Below, in pieces: positions 9,086 through 19,157 of a stretch of 64,000 bases of DNA (positions are counted from its first letter, which is position 1; every line of letters starts with the position of its first letter). The stretch is taken from NCBI GenBank assembly GCA_916048095.2, contig OU696571.1, positions 9,686,449-9,750,448 on the forward strand. The letters run 5' to 3'. The notes under the pieces were generated by a model that was given only the letters and a program-made list of their open reading frames with translations, ran no database searches and was not told the origin of the DNA. The translations under genes were made by a program, and so were the position numbers. Source of the stretch: Sacculina carcini (Eukaryota; Arthropoda; Thecostraca; Sacculinidae).

Positions 9086-9790
9086 TTATGCGTGATTGCC
9101 CGTTGAATCGTACTCCAATTGAAGCCAAGCCTGAAATTTTGCTGCCCTTAACACCACGGTGGCGGCTTTGTAAACAGCCTTCACCTTGTCTGTCCTGGGA
9201 GCTCGACAGTTACGCATGGTATACCATTTTTTCCCGCAACGCAAATAACATCTTTCCGGACAATGCCACACCATGTGCTCCTGGGAGCCACACACAAAAC
9301 GCCCTGAATGTTGAGCGGATCTAGGGCTTGACCTATTTCTAGCGATATTTTGATTTTTCCCATTTGGTGTGATGGCGGCGAGGTCCGTAGACTGCAACTG
9401 TTCCGGATTAGGGAGCGGCCACCGCTGCAACATAATCTGATGATCCCCCATCTAGCGGCAATCCTTTGTCCACCAGCCATCTCTTGACCTCCGCCAACAG
9501 TTGCCACCCGAGCGAATCGGAACTGCCGGTCTGAACAGCTCTCCACGAGCGGGCTTTCATTTGCACGTTCCACGGCGATTGTTCAATAAAAATCATTATC
9601 ATGACATGCACGTCTACGTGCGGGTGTTTGGCAAATTTCCTCAACGTATAAAAATAATCATTCACCATTTCGCCCACCTTCCACTTTCTCGCACACATTT
9701 CTTGCATACTGCCGTACTTAGAAGTCGGCGGTCCAGGGTCTGGGCCAATACTTCAAAGGCACCCGCCCGAGTGGTTGCGAACATCCACCA
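9086..9790 (-). pseudogene. gag: Retroelement gag remnant with two zinc knuckles
   Basis: Two overlapping minus-strand frames carry gag-like sequence. The first (about 9707-9408) has KVGEMVNDYFYTLRKFAKH followed by a Trp/Gln-rich stretch. The second (about 9451-9086) has two Cys-rich units, CGSQEHMVWHC and CYLRCGKKWYTMRNC, spaced like CCHC zinc knuckles of Gypsy nucleocapsid. Frameshifts separate the parts and there is no protease active site downstream. It is unlike the CX2HX9CX3C Gags elsewhere in this window, so it belongs to a different Gypsy lineage. Confidence 0.55.
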
Positions 9791-9800
9791 ATGTATTTTC

Positions 9801-10556
9801 CAGTAACTATAATATTGGATAAAGTACAAGGACTATAAACAAATGACAAAATACATTAGTAAATCGGTACACGAACACACATCATGTAGATGTTAATATG
9901 TATGCAGTAGAACGCCTGAATTAATCAATTACTTTGGATACAAAGTTATTGGAATCAAGCAACTAAATGTAATAACAATATAAACCATGAATACCAGTTC
10001 ACTACAACGCCACACGCTTCACTCTCGTTCTGAAAGGTCTCCTGTGCGCCACAACAAACATGATTTCAAAATATGCCTAACGCTGATACACTAAATATTC
10101 CTTTCAGCTAAGGATATTTAAACCAACCAGAGAATGTAAATAAGTATTTGCTTTTCCTAGATATATTCAGACAACTGTACAATAATTGGTATATCTTCAT
10201 AATTCAAGAACACTCTCTAACAACCCGAAGAAACATTAGGAATCTGTAAGAAAAATGTAACCTATCTTTCAGAATCACCCTTTATAAAAATTATATTTTG
10301 CGTCTTGTTCCGTAATTGTGTAACTCTCTTCCGACTTCAGTGAAATTGTAATTCACTGCTATGCCGATCAACACGTTTCAACTCAAGATTCAATATAATT
10401 TACACACACAGTGGGATTGTTGTGTTTGTGATTTATTGTTGTTTTTTTTTGTTTATACACAGTCACGAACATTGATAACAATATTGTTATGTATGTCTAA
10501 TCAACTTGTTGCTTGACATATTATAGCGTGTTCTTGCCACAGTTACATGTCTTTAG
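9801..10556. other. AT-rich intronic sequence, nothing seen
   Basis: Long AT-rich stretch between the gag remnant and Gyp2. No coding frame, tRNA or terminal repeat was recognised. Confidence 0.5.
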
Positions 10557-10870
10557 TGTTGGTCATGTTGTTTACGCCCATTGTTATATATGTGTGTGTT
10601 TGGTACAACACATAGTATACAATTGTTTTGGTTTGTCTGTGTGTATGTGCGCGCGCGTGTTCGCAACTACAGGCTCTTGTTTGACCTGGGACGCACGCGG
10701 GTCATTGACCGCGTGTCACTGTATGTATGCGCGTGTGCAGGGCAAGTGACGAGTGACTTGTACAGTCGTATCAGAGCTTGTCCTGGTTGGGATCGCGTTG
10801 AACGTAGCGCTTGCTGCCTAATACACAATGTGTGTATTTTTCCTCACCTATTCGTGGCTTCATTGCCACA
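10557..10870 (+). repeat. Gyp2 5' LTR
   Basis: Direct repeat of 16920-17227, sharing long blocks such as TTGACCTGGGACGCACGCGG and GAACGTAGCGCTTGCTGCC. Confidence 0.9.
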
Positions 10871-10871
10871 C

Positions 10872-10883
10872 TGGTGCCCCGAG
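10872..10883 (+). promoter_or_regulatory. Gyp2 primer binding site
   Basis: TGGTGCCCCGAG begins two bases after the LTR. It differs from the tRNA-Trp-type site of Gyp1 and Gyp4 by loss of one A, so either the primer tRNA differs or the site is mutated. Confidence 0.65.
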
Positions 10884-10985
10884 TGAGGAGCTATTATGAT
10901 TTTCATTCGTTACGGCAGCTTTTGCGCTATTTATCTGTGACTTGTTAATTGTTTTTCGACCAGTTTTTGTGATTACATTTTCGAT

Positions 10986-11813
10986 ATGTACGACGACGAC
11001 AAGACCGATGCAAGTAATCCATTCGTTTCGGCTTATGTTGCTGTCAAACAACCACTATTTCTACCCAAGTCGGTGAGCGGGTGGTTGGCTATATTGGAGG
11101 CACAATTTCATCTAGCAAAGGTGACGGCTGAAGAAACCAATTTGTTTCATGCCATCATAGCTCTCCCTGACGATGTAGCCTCCAAGATTAGTCCAGAAGT
11201 ATTGGCGGGCCACAAATACGTCAAACTGAAAACGGCTCTAGAGAAAGCATTCTCTCGTACAAAAGCTGAACTCTTTGAGGAGCTTCTGTCGGGAACATCA
11301 TTCAGTGGCCGCGCATCAGTAGTAATGACTGAGCTGAGACAGACAGCTGCAATGGCTGGGGTGGGAGATAAACTGGTACGACATCGCTTCTTGAAAACCT
11401 TGTCCCCAGTGATCGCCACGGCTCTTGCAGCTCAGAAGGATTTGACATTGGAACAACTCGGGTCGTTGGCTGACGATTTAAAGCATCTGGCACGTGAGGA
11501 AAACTGCCTAAACGTTTCAGTGCATCGAAATATGTCCGGTGGCTCAGATCGAGATCGAGGTCGCAGTCCAGCCAGGTACTCCATTAGAGGGAATTCAGCT
11601 GAGCGTGGCAATCTTCCTCGGAATTTTCGTCCGTATCGTGCAGTTCAACGGCCTCAGGTGTGTCGGGCACACCTGTATTACGGGCGAGCTGCACGTACAT
11701 GCAAGCATTGGTGCCAATGGCCCGACAAATCACAAGACTTGCAAGTTCTGCCGCCATCAAGACCTGGCTCACGATCAGCTTCACCAGCAAATGACGAAGC
11801 ACAGGAAAACTAG
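10986..11813 (+). CDS. gag: Gyp2 Gag
   Basis: A 275-codon open frame runs from ATG 10986 to TAG 11811-11813. It is related over most of its length to the Gag piece of Gyp3 (shared blocks such as FHA..ALP, LVRHRFLK.L, SLADDL). The C-terminal zinc-binding box is CRAHLYYGRAARTCKHWC, again CX2HX9CX3C, preceded by an RS/RG-rich basic segment likely to bind RNA. The final sense codons GAA-AAC are part of a frameshift heptamer. It is surprising that gag is intact when pol is broken; it could be chance, or gag may have been under selection longer. Confidence 0.85.
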   Translation: MYDDDKTDASNPFVSAYVAVKQPLFLPKSVSGWLAILEAQFHLAKVTAEETNLFHAIIALPDDVASKISPEVLAGHKYVKLKTALEKAFSRTKAELFEELLSGTSFSGRASVVMTELRQTAAMAGVGDKLVRHRFLKTLSPVIATALAAQKDLTLEQLGSLADDLKHLAREENCLNVSVHRNMSGGSDRDRGRSPARYSIRGNSAERGNLPRNFRPYRAVQRPQVCRAHLYYGRAARTCKHWCQWPDKSQDLQVLPPSRPGSRSASPANDEAQEN

Positions 11814-11865
11814 CAAGGCAGGCGGGTTCGATCGCGACTCACCGTCTGCCGCTGCTAAAAGTCGC
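11804..11865 (+). promoter_or_regulatory. Gyp2 -1 frameshift signal: heptamer plus pseudoknot
   Basis: GGAAAAC (11804-11810) is phased G-GAA-AAC and directly abuts the gag stop TAG. After a 6-nt spacer, 11817-11825 pairs with 11842-11850 (9 bp, one G-U). Loop bases GCGACT (11834-11839) pair with AGTCGC (11860-11865), giving a 6-bp second stem. Slipping back one base enters the protease frame. The heptamer is non-canonical: the P-site tRNA would need a G-U pair at the middle position. Confidence 0.7.
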
Positions 11866-14800
11866 CGCTAAAGTAGGAACAGTTGCTGCAAACTTCCACG
11901 TCGACACAGGGGCGGCGGTATCTATTGTGCCCCCTTCCCTGGTGTGTGGTGTGCCACTGCAGCCCTGTGCAGTTAGAATTACATCGGCCAGTGGCGAGTC
12001 TATTCGAGTGCATGGTGAGGTTAGGCTGAGCGTTAGCATTCGACATTTGCGGCGGAGCTTTGTATGGGAGTTTGTTGTTGCCGAGATAGTGCAGCCTTTG
12101 TTGGGGCAAGACTTCCTTTCCAAATTTGGCTTGATTGTTGACTGTCGGTGTCGATGTCTCATAGACACTGGTGTTGCTGCGAAGTGTGTTGTAGCTGACA
12201 CAACAACATGCGGAGTTGTCGTGAATGATCTGTCCCACCTACCGTCGCAAATGCGTTCTCCGTTAACACGGTACCCGTCATTGACGGCACCCTCTAGCGG
12301 AGAGCGTATTGTCAAGTCGCCTGTATGTGATGTCACTCATTCTATAGATAACGGCAGCGCGACACCTACATGCGCATCACTACGTCACCTCAATCCCGAG
12401 CGTCAACGAGCAGCCAAGCTGGCGTTCAATCAGCTGCTTCAACAAGGCGTGATTAAACCGTCTAAGTCACCATGGTCCTCACCGTCGCATTTGGTAGCGA
12501 AAAACACGCCTGGAGAGTGGAGGGTGACCGGTGATTACCCTTCACTGAATCTTCTCACAACGCCGGATCGCTACCCATTGCCTCACATCCAAGATTCGTC
12601 TGCTCGTATAGGAGGTAAAACTATTTTTAGCAAATTGGATTTGTTGAAAGCATACTACAATATTCCCGTGGTGCCACAAGACATCCAGAAAACAGCAGTA
12701 CAACTCCATTTGGCTTGTTTGAATACGTGTTTCTTCCTCTGGGTCTCCGCAACAGTGGTGCAACGTTCCAGAGGTTCATGGACGGAATATTTCGATCTAT
12801 TTCGTGTGTGTTCGTCTATTTAGATGATATTCTTGTATTCTCCGAAAACGAACAACAACATGCTGCCGATCTCAAGGTTGTTTGTGCGCTGCTTCACCAG
12901 CACAAATTACGTTTGGCGCTTAAAAGGTGCGAGTTTTTTGTCGACTCTGTGGAATTCTTGGGACATCATGTGAGTAGCGGCGGTGTACAACCTCCAGCCA
13001 GCCGTATTGATGCCATAGTCAACCTACCCCAGCCACAAGATACCGTAGGTCTCCGGAGGCTTCTTGGCATGGCTGGTTTCTACCGGCAAATGATGCCAAA
13101 GTTCGCCGATTTGGTTTTCTTTCTGTCAGAGATGCTTCGACTGCAACCACAGAAGGGGCCCCTGCAGTGGACCAGTGAGACAACGGAGGTGAAGCTGTGA
13201 AGCGGCTTTTCTCAAATGCGTGAACTCTTGCCGGCTTGCATCCCACGTGTGGTGATTTTCACCTAGTTTCAGACTGTTCCTCGCGAGCAGCAGGGGCTGC
13301 GTTGCACCAGGTGATTGACGGCGTACCGCATGTTATAGCGTTCTTCAGCAAAAAGCTGTCGCAACAGCAACAAAAGTACGCTACATTCGACAGATAGTAT
13401 CCGGCAGCCTACCCGGCAGCCTACAGGGTGGTCGGATAATTGTATTCACCGACCACAAGCCGCTGGTTGGAGCGTTCAACAACCAGAAACCTGCTAAGCT
13501 GCACCGCCAACAGCGCCACTTGTCGTTGCTTGCAGAATTTGTATCCGAAGTACAATATATCAGAGGAGCCGACAATTTGGTAGCCGACTGCCTGTCCAGA
13601 CCAGCCAGTAGTTTGGAGTTGGATGCTTGGGATATGCCCGCGTTAGCGGCCACCCAAGCCACCGATGATGAAACGTAGAGTATCCGATCACGGCTGAAAG
13701 AATATAGTGTCAGTGGTGAGCACCCACTGCTTTGTGAGACTTGGCACAGTCACCCAAGACCATTTGTTCCAGCACAACTGCGACATAAGTTGTTTGACAA
13801 CTCGCACAACGTCTCGCATCCTGGGATCAACGGCACGTTACGGTTGCTGAAGTCGCGTTACTACTGGTCATCATTAGATCGCGATGTCAAATCGTGGGTG
13901 CGGTGCTGTATTAATTGTCAGCGGGCAAAAGTTCACCAGCACACGAAGCCTCCAGTCCAACAGTTTGCTGAAGCCGCTGGCCGGTTCGAGACCGTCCTTA
14001 TAGATATCTTTGGACCTCTGCCCGAGCAGGCATCGCTGTCGTGCTCTCTGCCGTTGCGCTATGTGTTAACGTGCATAGATCGAGCCACTCGCTGGATAGT
14101 AGCAGTTCCGCTGTGTGATATTACAGCTGCATTTGTCGCACACGCCTTCTTTGAGACGTGGGTGGCCCGTTTTGGCGTGTGAATCTATGTTGTCATTGAT
14201 AGAGGGAGACAATTTGAAAGCGAGCTGTTTTAACATCTGGCCCAATGCATAGATTTTCACAGGGTGCGCACCACTGCGTATCACCCTCAAAGTAATGGCA
14301 TGATTGAGCGACGCCATCGTGTGCTCAAGGCGTCCATCATGGCACGAGGTCAAGACTGGCTGGCAGCTCTGCCAGTGGTACTTCTCGGCATAAGAATGCT
14401 GCTCACTGATGCAGTCATATCGCCGTTTAGTGCAGTGATGGGAACATAACTTTTATGCCCCCGCATAGCAGTTGAGCGTGACGCTCCTGCAGCTGTCCAG
14501 CAAGAGTTTTTGCGGGAACTAGCTCGACGAATGACAGAGCTGGACTTACGACGTCTATCTGAGTTATCATTTAATGGAACCAGCGCAGTTCATATCCCAG
14601 CCGAATTGTCAACGTGCACACATGTCTGGGTGAGAATCGACCGGGTCCGTCGATCCTTGGAAGCGCCCTATCATGGGCCCTTTCTTGTGGTGCGGCGCAG
14701 TCCAGACGTCTTCACACTGCAGCTGCCATCTGGAGCTACGGAGACGGTGTCAATATCTCGGATAAAACCTGCTCATCTGACGGTCGCGCCACCCTCCGCC

Positions 14801-14983
14801 GTTCAAAAGACGACTTTGCGCCCCGAGATACGCAAGACGCCGGTTGTGTCACCAGCTTCTGTAGACCGGCCGAATCAGTCCAGTGGAAAAGATGTGTCGA
14901 ATGGTGCATCAAAACCAGCTGCCACCAGCCGTTCTGGTCGGGTTGTCAGATTTAAACGACACCAAGACTATAACTATTTCTGA
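11810..14983 (+). pseudogene. pol: Gyp2 Pol, broken
   Basis: In the -1 frame after gag come protease HVDTGAAVSIVP (about 11897-11932) and its LLGQDFL motif, then RT with GDYPSLN, FSKLDLLKAYYNIP and, after a frameshift near 12705, YLDDILVFS. RNase H is badly damaged around 13195-13440, including a small duplication of CCGGCAGCCTAC. TDHKPLVGAF, the integrase zinc finger and the core with IDIFGP, VIDRGRQFES and NGMIERRH follow. Stops occur at about 13677, 14182 and 14233. The end, 14981-14983, follows KRHQDYNYF. All catalytic motifs are recognisable but no full protein can be made. Confidence 0.9.
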
Positions 14984-15000
14984 TAGCCTGTATTGCTCTG

Positions 15001-15027
15001 TTATATATATATATATATATATATATA
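15001..15027. repeat. (TA)n microsatellite
   Basis: Pure TA run that abuts the CTAG end of the Helitron-like element. Confidence 0.95.
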
Positions 15028-15638
15028 CTAGCATTAAAACCTGCCCGTTGTGCGGAGCTATTAATAAAGTAAAATATATATTGAATTCATAAAAGAAAAC
15101 AAATACAAATTTAAAAAGAGAAAAGTAAGCCCATAAAAATATTAACCAATAGAAAAGCCTAAAACCCGTCGTGCCTTAAAACCCGCACGTTTTGCGGAAC
15201 AATTAATAAAATGAAATATATATTTAATTAGTAAACATATTGCAAATTAAAAAAGATTATAGTAAATCCATAGAAATCCTGATGAATTGAAAAGTCTAAA
15301 TTTTATTATTTTAATTTTTATTTTGACAAAATATTATCCCTCAACCCGCCTCACATTCAAACCCGCCCGTCGTACGGAATAATTCAGAAGTCGAACACTA
15401 AACGAAGTCGATCCGTTCTTGACCTGGAAGCCAAATCCGTTAGTTTTGTATATTAAGTCGTTTTACACGATGAAATTTAACGTTCTATTATCCATAGTTG
15501 CTGCCCGCGGGACATTTATATTTCATAAATATGAACCATCGCTTAGTTTACGTTTGAAGCCCCTGATCTATACCATTGAGCCCGCGCAGTTAGGTCACCT
15601 CATATTCAAGCATACACACTCAGACAGAAATATAATTT

Positions 15639-15645
<7 letters not shown>
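15028..15645 (-). mobile_element. Helitron-like non-autonomous element
   Basis: Read on the minus strand it ends ...CGGGCAGGTTTTAATGCTAG followed by T, which fits the Helitron 3' rule (CTRR inserted between A and T). Internal blocks, including ATGTCCCGCGGGCAGC and CGGGCGGGTTTGAATGTGAGGC, recur in the same order in a plus-strand copy at 62215-62659. There is no long ORF, so it would depend on a partner's Rep/helicase. The 5' end is set only by where similarity stops near a (TA)n tract. Confidence 0.55.
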
Positions 15646-15688
<43 letters not shown>

Positions 15689-15752
15689 GTTCTGAATTAT
15701 TCCGTACGACGGGCGGGCTTAAATATGAGGCGGGTTGAGGGATAATATTTGT
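15642..15752. repeat. (TA)n tract plus inverted copy of Helitron segment
   Basis: A TA run at about 15642-15685 is followed by 15687-15752, an inverted copy of the block at about 15338-15395 (TTCTGAATTATTCCGTACGACGGGCGGG core). This suggests a second truncated Helitron-like copy in plus orientation. Confidence 0.6.
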
Positions 15753-16230
15753 AGTAACAGTGTGCGTTGCGATGCCATCATTCGATTGCGATGATGTCAC
15801 CCTTGTTGAATCACACATAGCTAGAATAGTCGGAACTGCAATCGCAGGCTGCAGGTTTGCAGAACAAGCACGCTAGCCTGAGTGTGTATGTGTGCGCGTG
15901 TGTGCATGTGAGTCAGCGCGTGTATGCGTGTCTGTATGCGTGTGTATGCTTGTGCGTGTGTATGTATGGTCACGTAATCATCATTGTTGCTAAGCACTAT
16001 TTGTACACGCGAACGTATGTGTGTATATGAGTATGTGTATATGCGTGAGTGTGTATGTGTGCGTGTGTGTGGGTGTGATCGCGTCATCGTCACTGTTGCC
16101 ATGCATCTATATGTGGCAATGTATCTGTTGTATATTGGTATGCGTGCATGTGCGTATGAATCAGCATGTGTCATCGCTGCTGTCACACACATGTTCTTCG
16201 AACATAGCTTGACTATATAATGCGCTAACG
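15753..16230. other. TG-rich low-complexity sequence
   Basis: Mostly (TGTGTGCGTGTATG)-like simple sequence from about 15880 to 16070. No gene seen. Confidence 0.6.
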
Positions 16231-16281
16231 GGGAGGAGTCGATGATTGTCTCTTTGTGTTCGTCGTGGATTGTGGTCATGT

Positions 16282-16317
16282 AGGCGCGTGTGGGACATTG
16301 CTGTCCCACACACGCCT
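16282..16317. repeat. LTR-like hairpin before a Gypsy gag
   Basis: Arms 16282-16297 and 16302-16317 with loop TTGC. They pair except for one mismatch near the base. The hairpin lies about 100 bases before the gag fragment at 16422 and has a relative at 1895-1932. Confidence 0.6.
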
Positions 16318-16421
16318 GTCTATAATTGATCTGTGCGTCGAGAAATACATTGTCGTTTTTTTCAACATTTGACGCTACAAGCTATTTCGGCGACTTGGAA
16401 GCGGGTACATGAGATGTCTTG

Positions 16422-16703
16422 ATGCCGGAGGTGAGTGAGGGCAGTGTGATTCCCTTCGACATTCGTCTGGTGCCCGAGTTTTATGGGCGGAACGTGACAG
16501 TAACGGAGTGGCTGAAGAAGGCCGAGATGGTCTGCAGACTGCGGGGAGTGAGTTGCCTGCAAGATGTGCTGCCACTTCGTCTGTCGGACGGTGCGCACGG
16601 GCGCGCCGCTCCAATAAATAGTCTACCAGTGTGTGAGAATGGAGATAGTGAACTCCGCAATGTTACGCCAACAAAACATCGGTCAATTGCTAAAAAGACT
16701 TGA
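16422..16703 (+). pseudogene. gag: Gypsy gag N-terminal remnant
   Basis: Starting at ATG 16422, the frame reads like the N-terminus of a Gypsy Gag: IPFDIRLVPEFYGRNVTVTE followed by WLKKAEMVCRLRGV and VLPLRL. The sequence then loses similarity and ends at TGA 16701-16703. The preceding bases (16235-16400) look like an LTR end and leader. The element has no protease or pol here; it was truncated within Gyp2 or brought in by it. Confidence 0.6.
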
Positions 16704-16899
16704 TAAAAGAGACCAACGACTCGCAAGAAATATCGAGACAACGCGGAGAAAACTTGTCAACTGCTAATGCGCAATCGATCTTAATCTCGTTTGTTTGAGA
16801 GAGAATACATATATATATATATCTTGTATTTACTTTGCGTGTAATTGTGTTTGAATCTTGTTATTGTTTTATACATGTTGTTTATTGTCGCTCCACTTC

Positions 16900-16911
16900 A
16901 AGGAGGGGGAG
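16900..16911 (+). promoter_or_regulatory. Gyp2 polypurine tract
   Basis: AAGGAGGGGGAG lies a few bases before the 3' LTR. The preceding 110 bases are probably Gyp2's own 3' untranslated end. Confidence 0.75.
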
Positions 16912-16919
16912 TATTATAG

Positions 16920-17227
16920 TGTTGGTCATGTTGTTTACGCCCATTGTTAAATATGTGTGTGCTTGGTTTTAGTGTACAATGGTTTTGGTTTGTCTGTGTG
17001 TATGTGCGAGTGCGTGTTCGCCACTACAGGCTCGTTTTTGACCTGGGACGCACGCGGGTCATTGACCGCGTGCCACTGTATGTATGCGCGTGTGCAGGGC
17101 AAGTGAAGAGTGACTTGTACAGTCGTGTCAGAGCTTGTCCTGGCTGGGGTCGCGTTGAACGTAGCGCTTGCTGCCTAATACACACTGTGTGTATTTTTCC
17201 TCACCTTTTCGTGGCTTCATCGCCACA
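16920..17227 (+). repeat. Gyp2 3' LTR
   Basis: 308-bp partner of 10557-10870. It ends 64 bases upstream of the sulfotransferase terminal exon. Confidence 0.9.
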
Positions 17228-17291
17228 TGTTTATTTGTGTATATGCATGGGTAATAAAGGTATTACTACTACTACTATTACTACTATACAG

Positions 17292-17604
17292 GTATCACCG
17301 GGTGCGTTTGGAAGACGTGAGCAACGAGGCCACTTCGGCAACGGTCATTGAACAGATGTACAGGTTTGTGGGTGTTCCAGTGAACAGTTCTGTGTTGGAC
17401 GACTATCTGCACTCACACAACTACGTGCCAACGATTGATAGGGTGTTAATTAACATGTTCGGCACCTTCCGTCCACGTGGCTTTGACATCAATCAGTGGA
17501 GGTTCAGCATGGACATGCAGGACATCCGTCGGGTCCAGCGAGACTGCGAACAGGTCATGCGTCTTCTCGACTATGCCCCGTGCACGCCGCAACAAGACTG
17601 CTGA
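17292..17604 (+). CDS. Carbohydrate sulfotransferase, terminal exon
   Basis: This 313-nt exon completes the sulfotransferase begun at 7623. The joined sequence reads ...NEPH-RYHRVRLEDV, matching the family's RYxxVRYEDL block. Next come TVIEQMYRFVGVPV (the helix after the 3'-phosphate-binding region) and a C-terminal FGTFRPRGFDINQWRFSM...VQRDCEQVMRLLDY, where CHST proteins have a similar TxR..(N/S)...W....VCxxVMxxLGY ending. The stop is TGA 17602-17604. The acceptor AG is at 17290-17291, preceded by an ACT microsatellite. The exon is open and conserved-looking, so the gene may be active despite the TE-filled intron. Confidence 0.88.
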
Positions 17605-18336
17605 CACCAGCGAACACATACATTCAAGATTAGTCCTTAGTTCTTTGTCCTTAGTTCCTTGTTAATGAAACATGAACAGTGACTTGAACATGTAGCACAA
17701 AACTAACATGACAGCAACATGCAACACATACACAACTGGATTGTCCAAATCGAATATATCGCATCATCAACATACTTTGCCCCATTTATCATTTACATAT
17801 ATGTAAATATTCTTATGTGTATTACGAAGCATAGGTTAAACGACAATCTCCACAATTTTATTCACATTATGGCGGTAGTTTTATCATTGAGCGTTGTGTG
17901 CGAGCCAAACAGAACGTGTAGAATGTGTAGGCGACGTAAACTGACTGTGTAGGCGTGTAAATTGAACTAACGATTGTGTAAACTGACTGTGTAGGCGAAG
18001 CAGCATGAACCGTGATATAATGTGAGATGTCTTTGAGGAGGCGTGTGTATGCGTTAACGATGTGATTTTCATTGTTCCGTAGAGCGGGTTTTTGGTTAGC
18101 AAAATTTCAATATCATTGTTGAATATATTTTACAGGTAGCATTTAATTGTTATATTGTTATATGATGACGTGCCTTGATGCTAATTCCTGTTTCCCATAG
18201 TTATATAATATAATTTGACGTGTGAATTATAATGCTGCACAATTATATGTATTGTATGTTTAACTATAAAGGTTTGACAACATAAATGTCACAACTGTAT
18301 GGTGACGTAGTGTGATATCACTTGTGTGACGTCAGT
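17605..18336 (+). other. Region downstream of sulfotransferase
   Basis: AT-rich sequence expected to hold the 3' UTR. No clear AATAAA was found close to the stop. A short direct repeat (AAACTGACTGTGTAGGCG) occurs around 17938 and 17978. No other gene seen. Confidence 0.4.
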
Positions 18337-18340
18337 CAAC

Positions 18341-18487
18341 GCCACCTAGATGTTGTCTAGGTGCAAGAGGCAATGCCACCTAAACAACGTATAGGTGGCG
18401 TTACCTGTTCCAACGATGTCTAGGTGGCGTTACACCTACACGTTGTCAAGGTGCAACGCCACCTGACGTTCCACCTAGACGTTGTCC
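18341..18487. repeat. Array of hairpins sharing CACCTAGACAACG core
   Basis: Three consecutive inverted repeats: 18343-18350 with 18356-18363 (8 bp perfect); 18372-18382 with 18392-18402 (11 bp, one G-U); and 18426-18437 with 18449-18460 (GGCGTT and CACCT blocks, one mismatch). All use variants of one core motif in alternating orientation. A further copy lies at 18601-18617. Confidence 0.85.
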
Positions 18488-18644
18488 TGTTCACCAAATT
18501 GTAACGTCTTCTCCAGGCTGAAAATAACACGCGATAAAGCACTGAAAACTTTAAAACACCGCCACGCTCATACTAGGCAATCGACTGTCGTTGACTGGGA
18601 CAACGCCACCTAGACAACAGGTCTGTTCATCAAATTACGACTCT

Positions 18645-18862
18645 TCCCTCTCGCACCGCACATTCTGTGTGCGTGTGGGGAACTCCCTGTCTCGTCTGTT
18701 CGATCAGGCAGAAGGCGTTCCACTGCCCGTAGTGTGCTCAGCGTTGCCATGTTTGAAGGGCAACGCTAACAAAATTGAAGTTAATTTAACTCCCTCAATT
18801 GGGCGATCTCTATTTGTGGACGGCTTTGACATATGATGTTCCTCCCGCAGTACTGACGCTGT
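18645..18862 (+). pseudogene. LINE-I reverse transcriptase fragment
   Basis: It matches 57215-57440 of the LINE-I copy: HRTFCVRVGNSLSR and FDQAEGVP, then a damaged patch, then SIGRSLFVDGFDI. The catalytic motif FVDDF is changed to FVDGF and a stop follows. It is joined directly to a Gypsy pol end. Confidence 0.8.
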
Positions 18863-18867
18863 GACAA

Positions 18868-19062
18868 GAAACAGTCGCAGTGGATAAACTGAAACCAGCA
18901 TATCTCGAGAGGGAAACCGACACATACCCAGTGAGCACGCCCGCCACTGAACCGACACCTGACCCTACCGCGATGCCGACACCTGCTCAACCTGTCCATG
19001 CGACGATTATCGTATGGTCTCGTCGTGACAGGCCTATTAGACCACCGGCGCGTTTTACATAA
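18868..19062 (+). pseudogene. Gyp1-related pol C-terminus
   Basis: The frame TVAVDKLKPAYLERE through WSRRDRPIRPPARFT and TAA is clearly homologous to the end of Gyp1 Pol (VSVDRLKP... SRPIRPPARFT). It is followed by an untranslated stretch, a polypurine tract (AGGGGGAAGC) and an LTR at 19158-19313. Everything upstream of the C-terminal tail has been replaced by the LINE-I fragment. Confidence 0.85.
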
Positions 19063-19157
19063 TTGTTATTTCCCCACTCAAGTGACATCATTGTGTTCGT
19101 TTTATAATGATAGTTTTTATGAGTTACTATTTTCGGTGCTCGACACCAGGGGGAAGC

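Larger units (their letters stand above)
10557..17227 (+). mobile_element. Gyp2: degenerate Ty3/Gypsy element with nested insertions
   Basis: LTRs of 314 and 308 bp start TGTTGGTCATG and end GCCACA. They are clearly more diverged than those of Gyp1. Gag is open, but pol has several stops and frameshifts. About 1.9 kb of foreign sequence (Helitron-like element, TA repeats, another Gypsy LTR/gag piece) lies between the pol end at 14983 and the 3' terminal region. No matching target duplication was found at the outer ends, which may reflect age or recombination. Confidence 0.88.
7766..17291 (+). other. Sulfotransferase intron (9526 bp) loaded with TEs
   Basis: The donor is GTTCGT and the acceptor TATACAG. 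The intron holds a Gypsy pol end, a LINE-I scrap, a Gypsy gag remnant, the whole of Gyp2 and a Helitron-like element. Gyp2's right LTR ends only 64 bases before the 3' exon. The pyrimidine side of the acceptor is an (ACT)n microsatellite. The stretch 7845-8110 shows no gene. Confidence 0.75.

Noticed and set aside
15879-16212. Several overlapping Cys/Val- and His/Thr-rich open frames on both strands
   Set aside because: They are translations of TG-rich simple sequence and have no domain.
10549-17232. Target duplication for Gyp2
   Set aside because: The flanks (CTTTAG and TGTTTA) do not match in any register tried.
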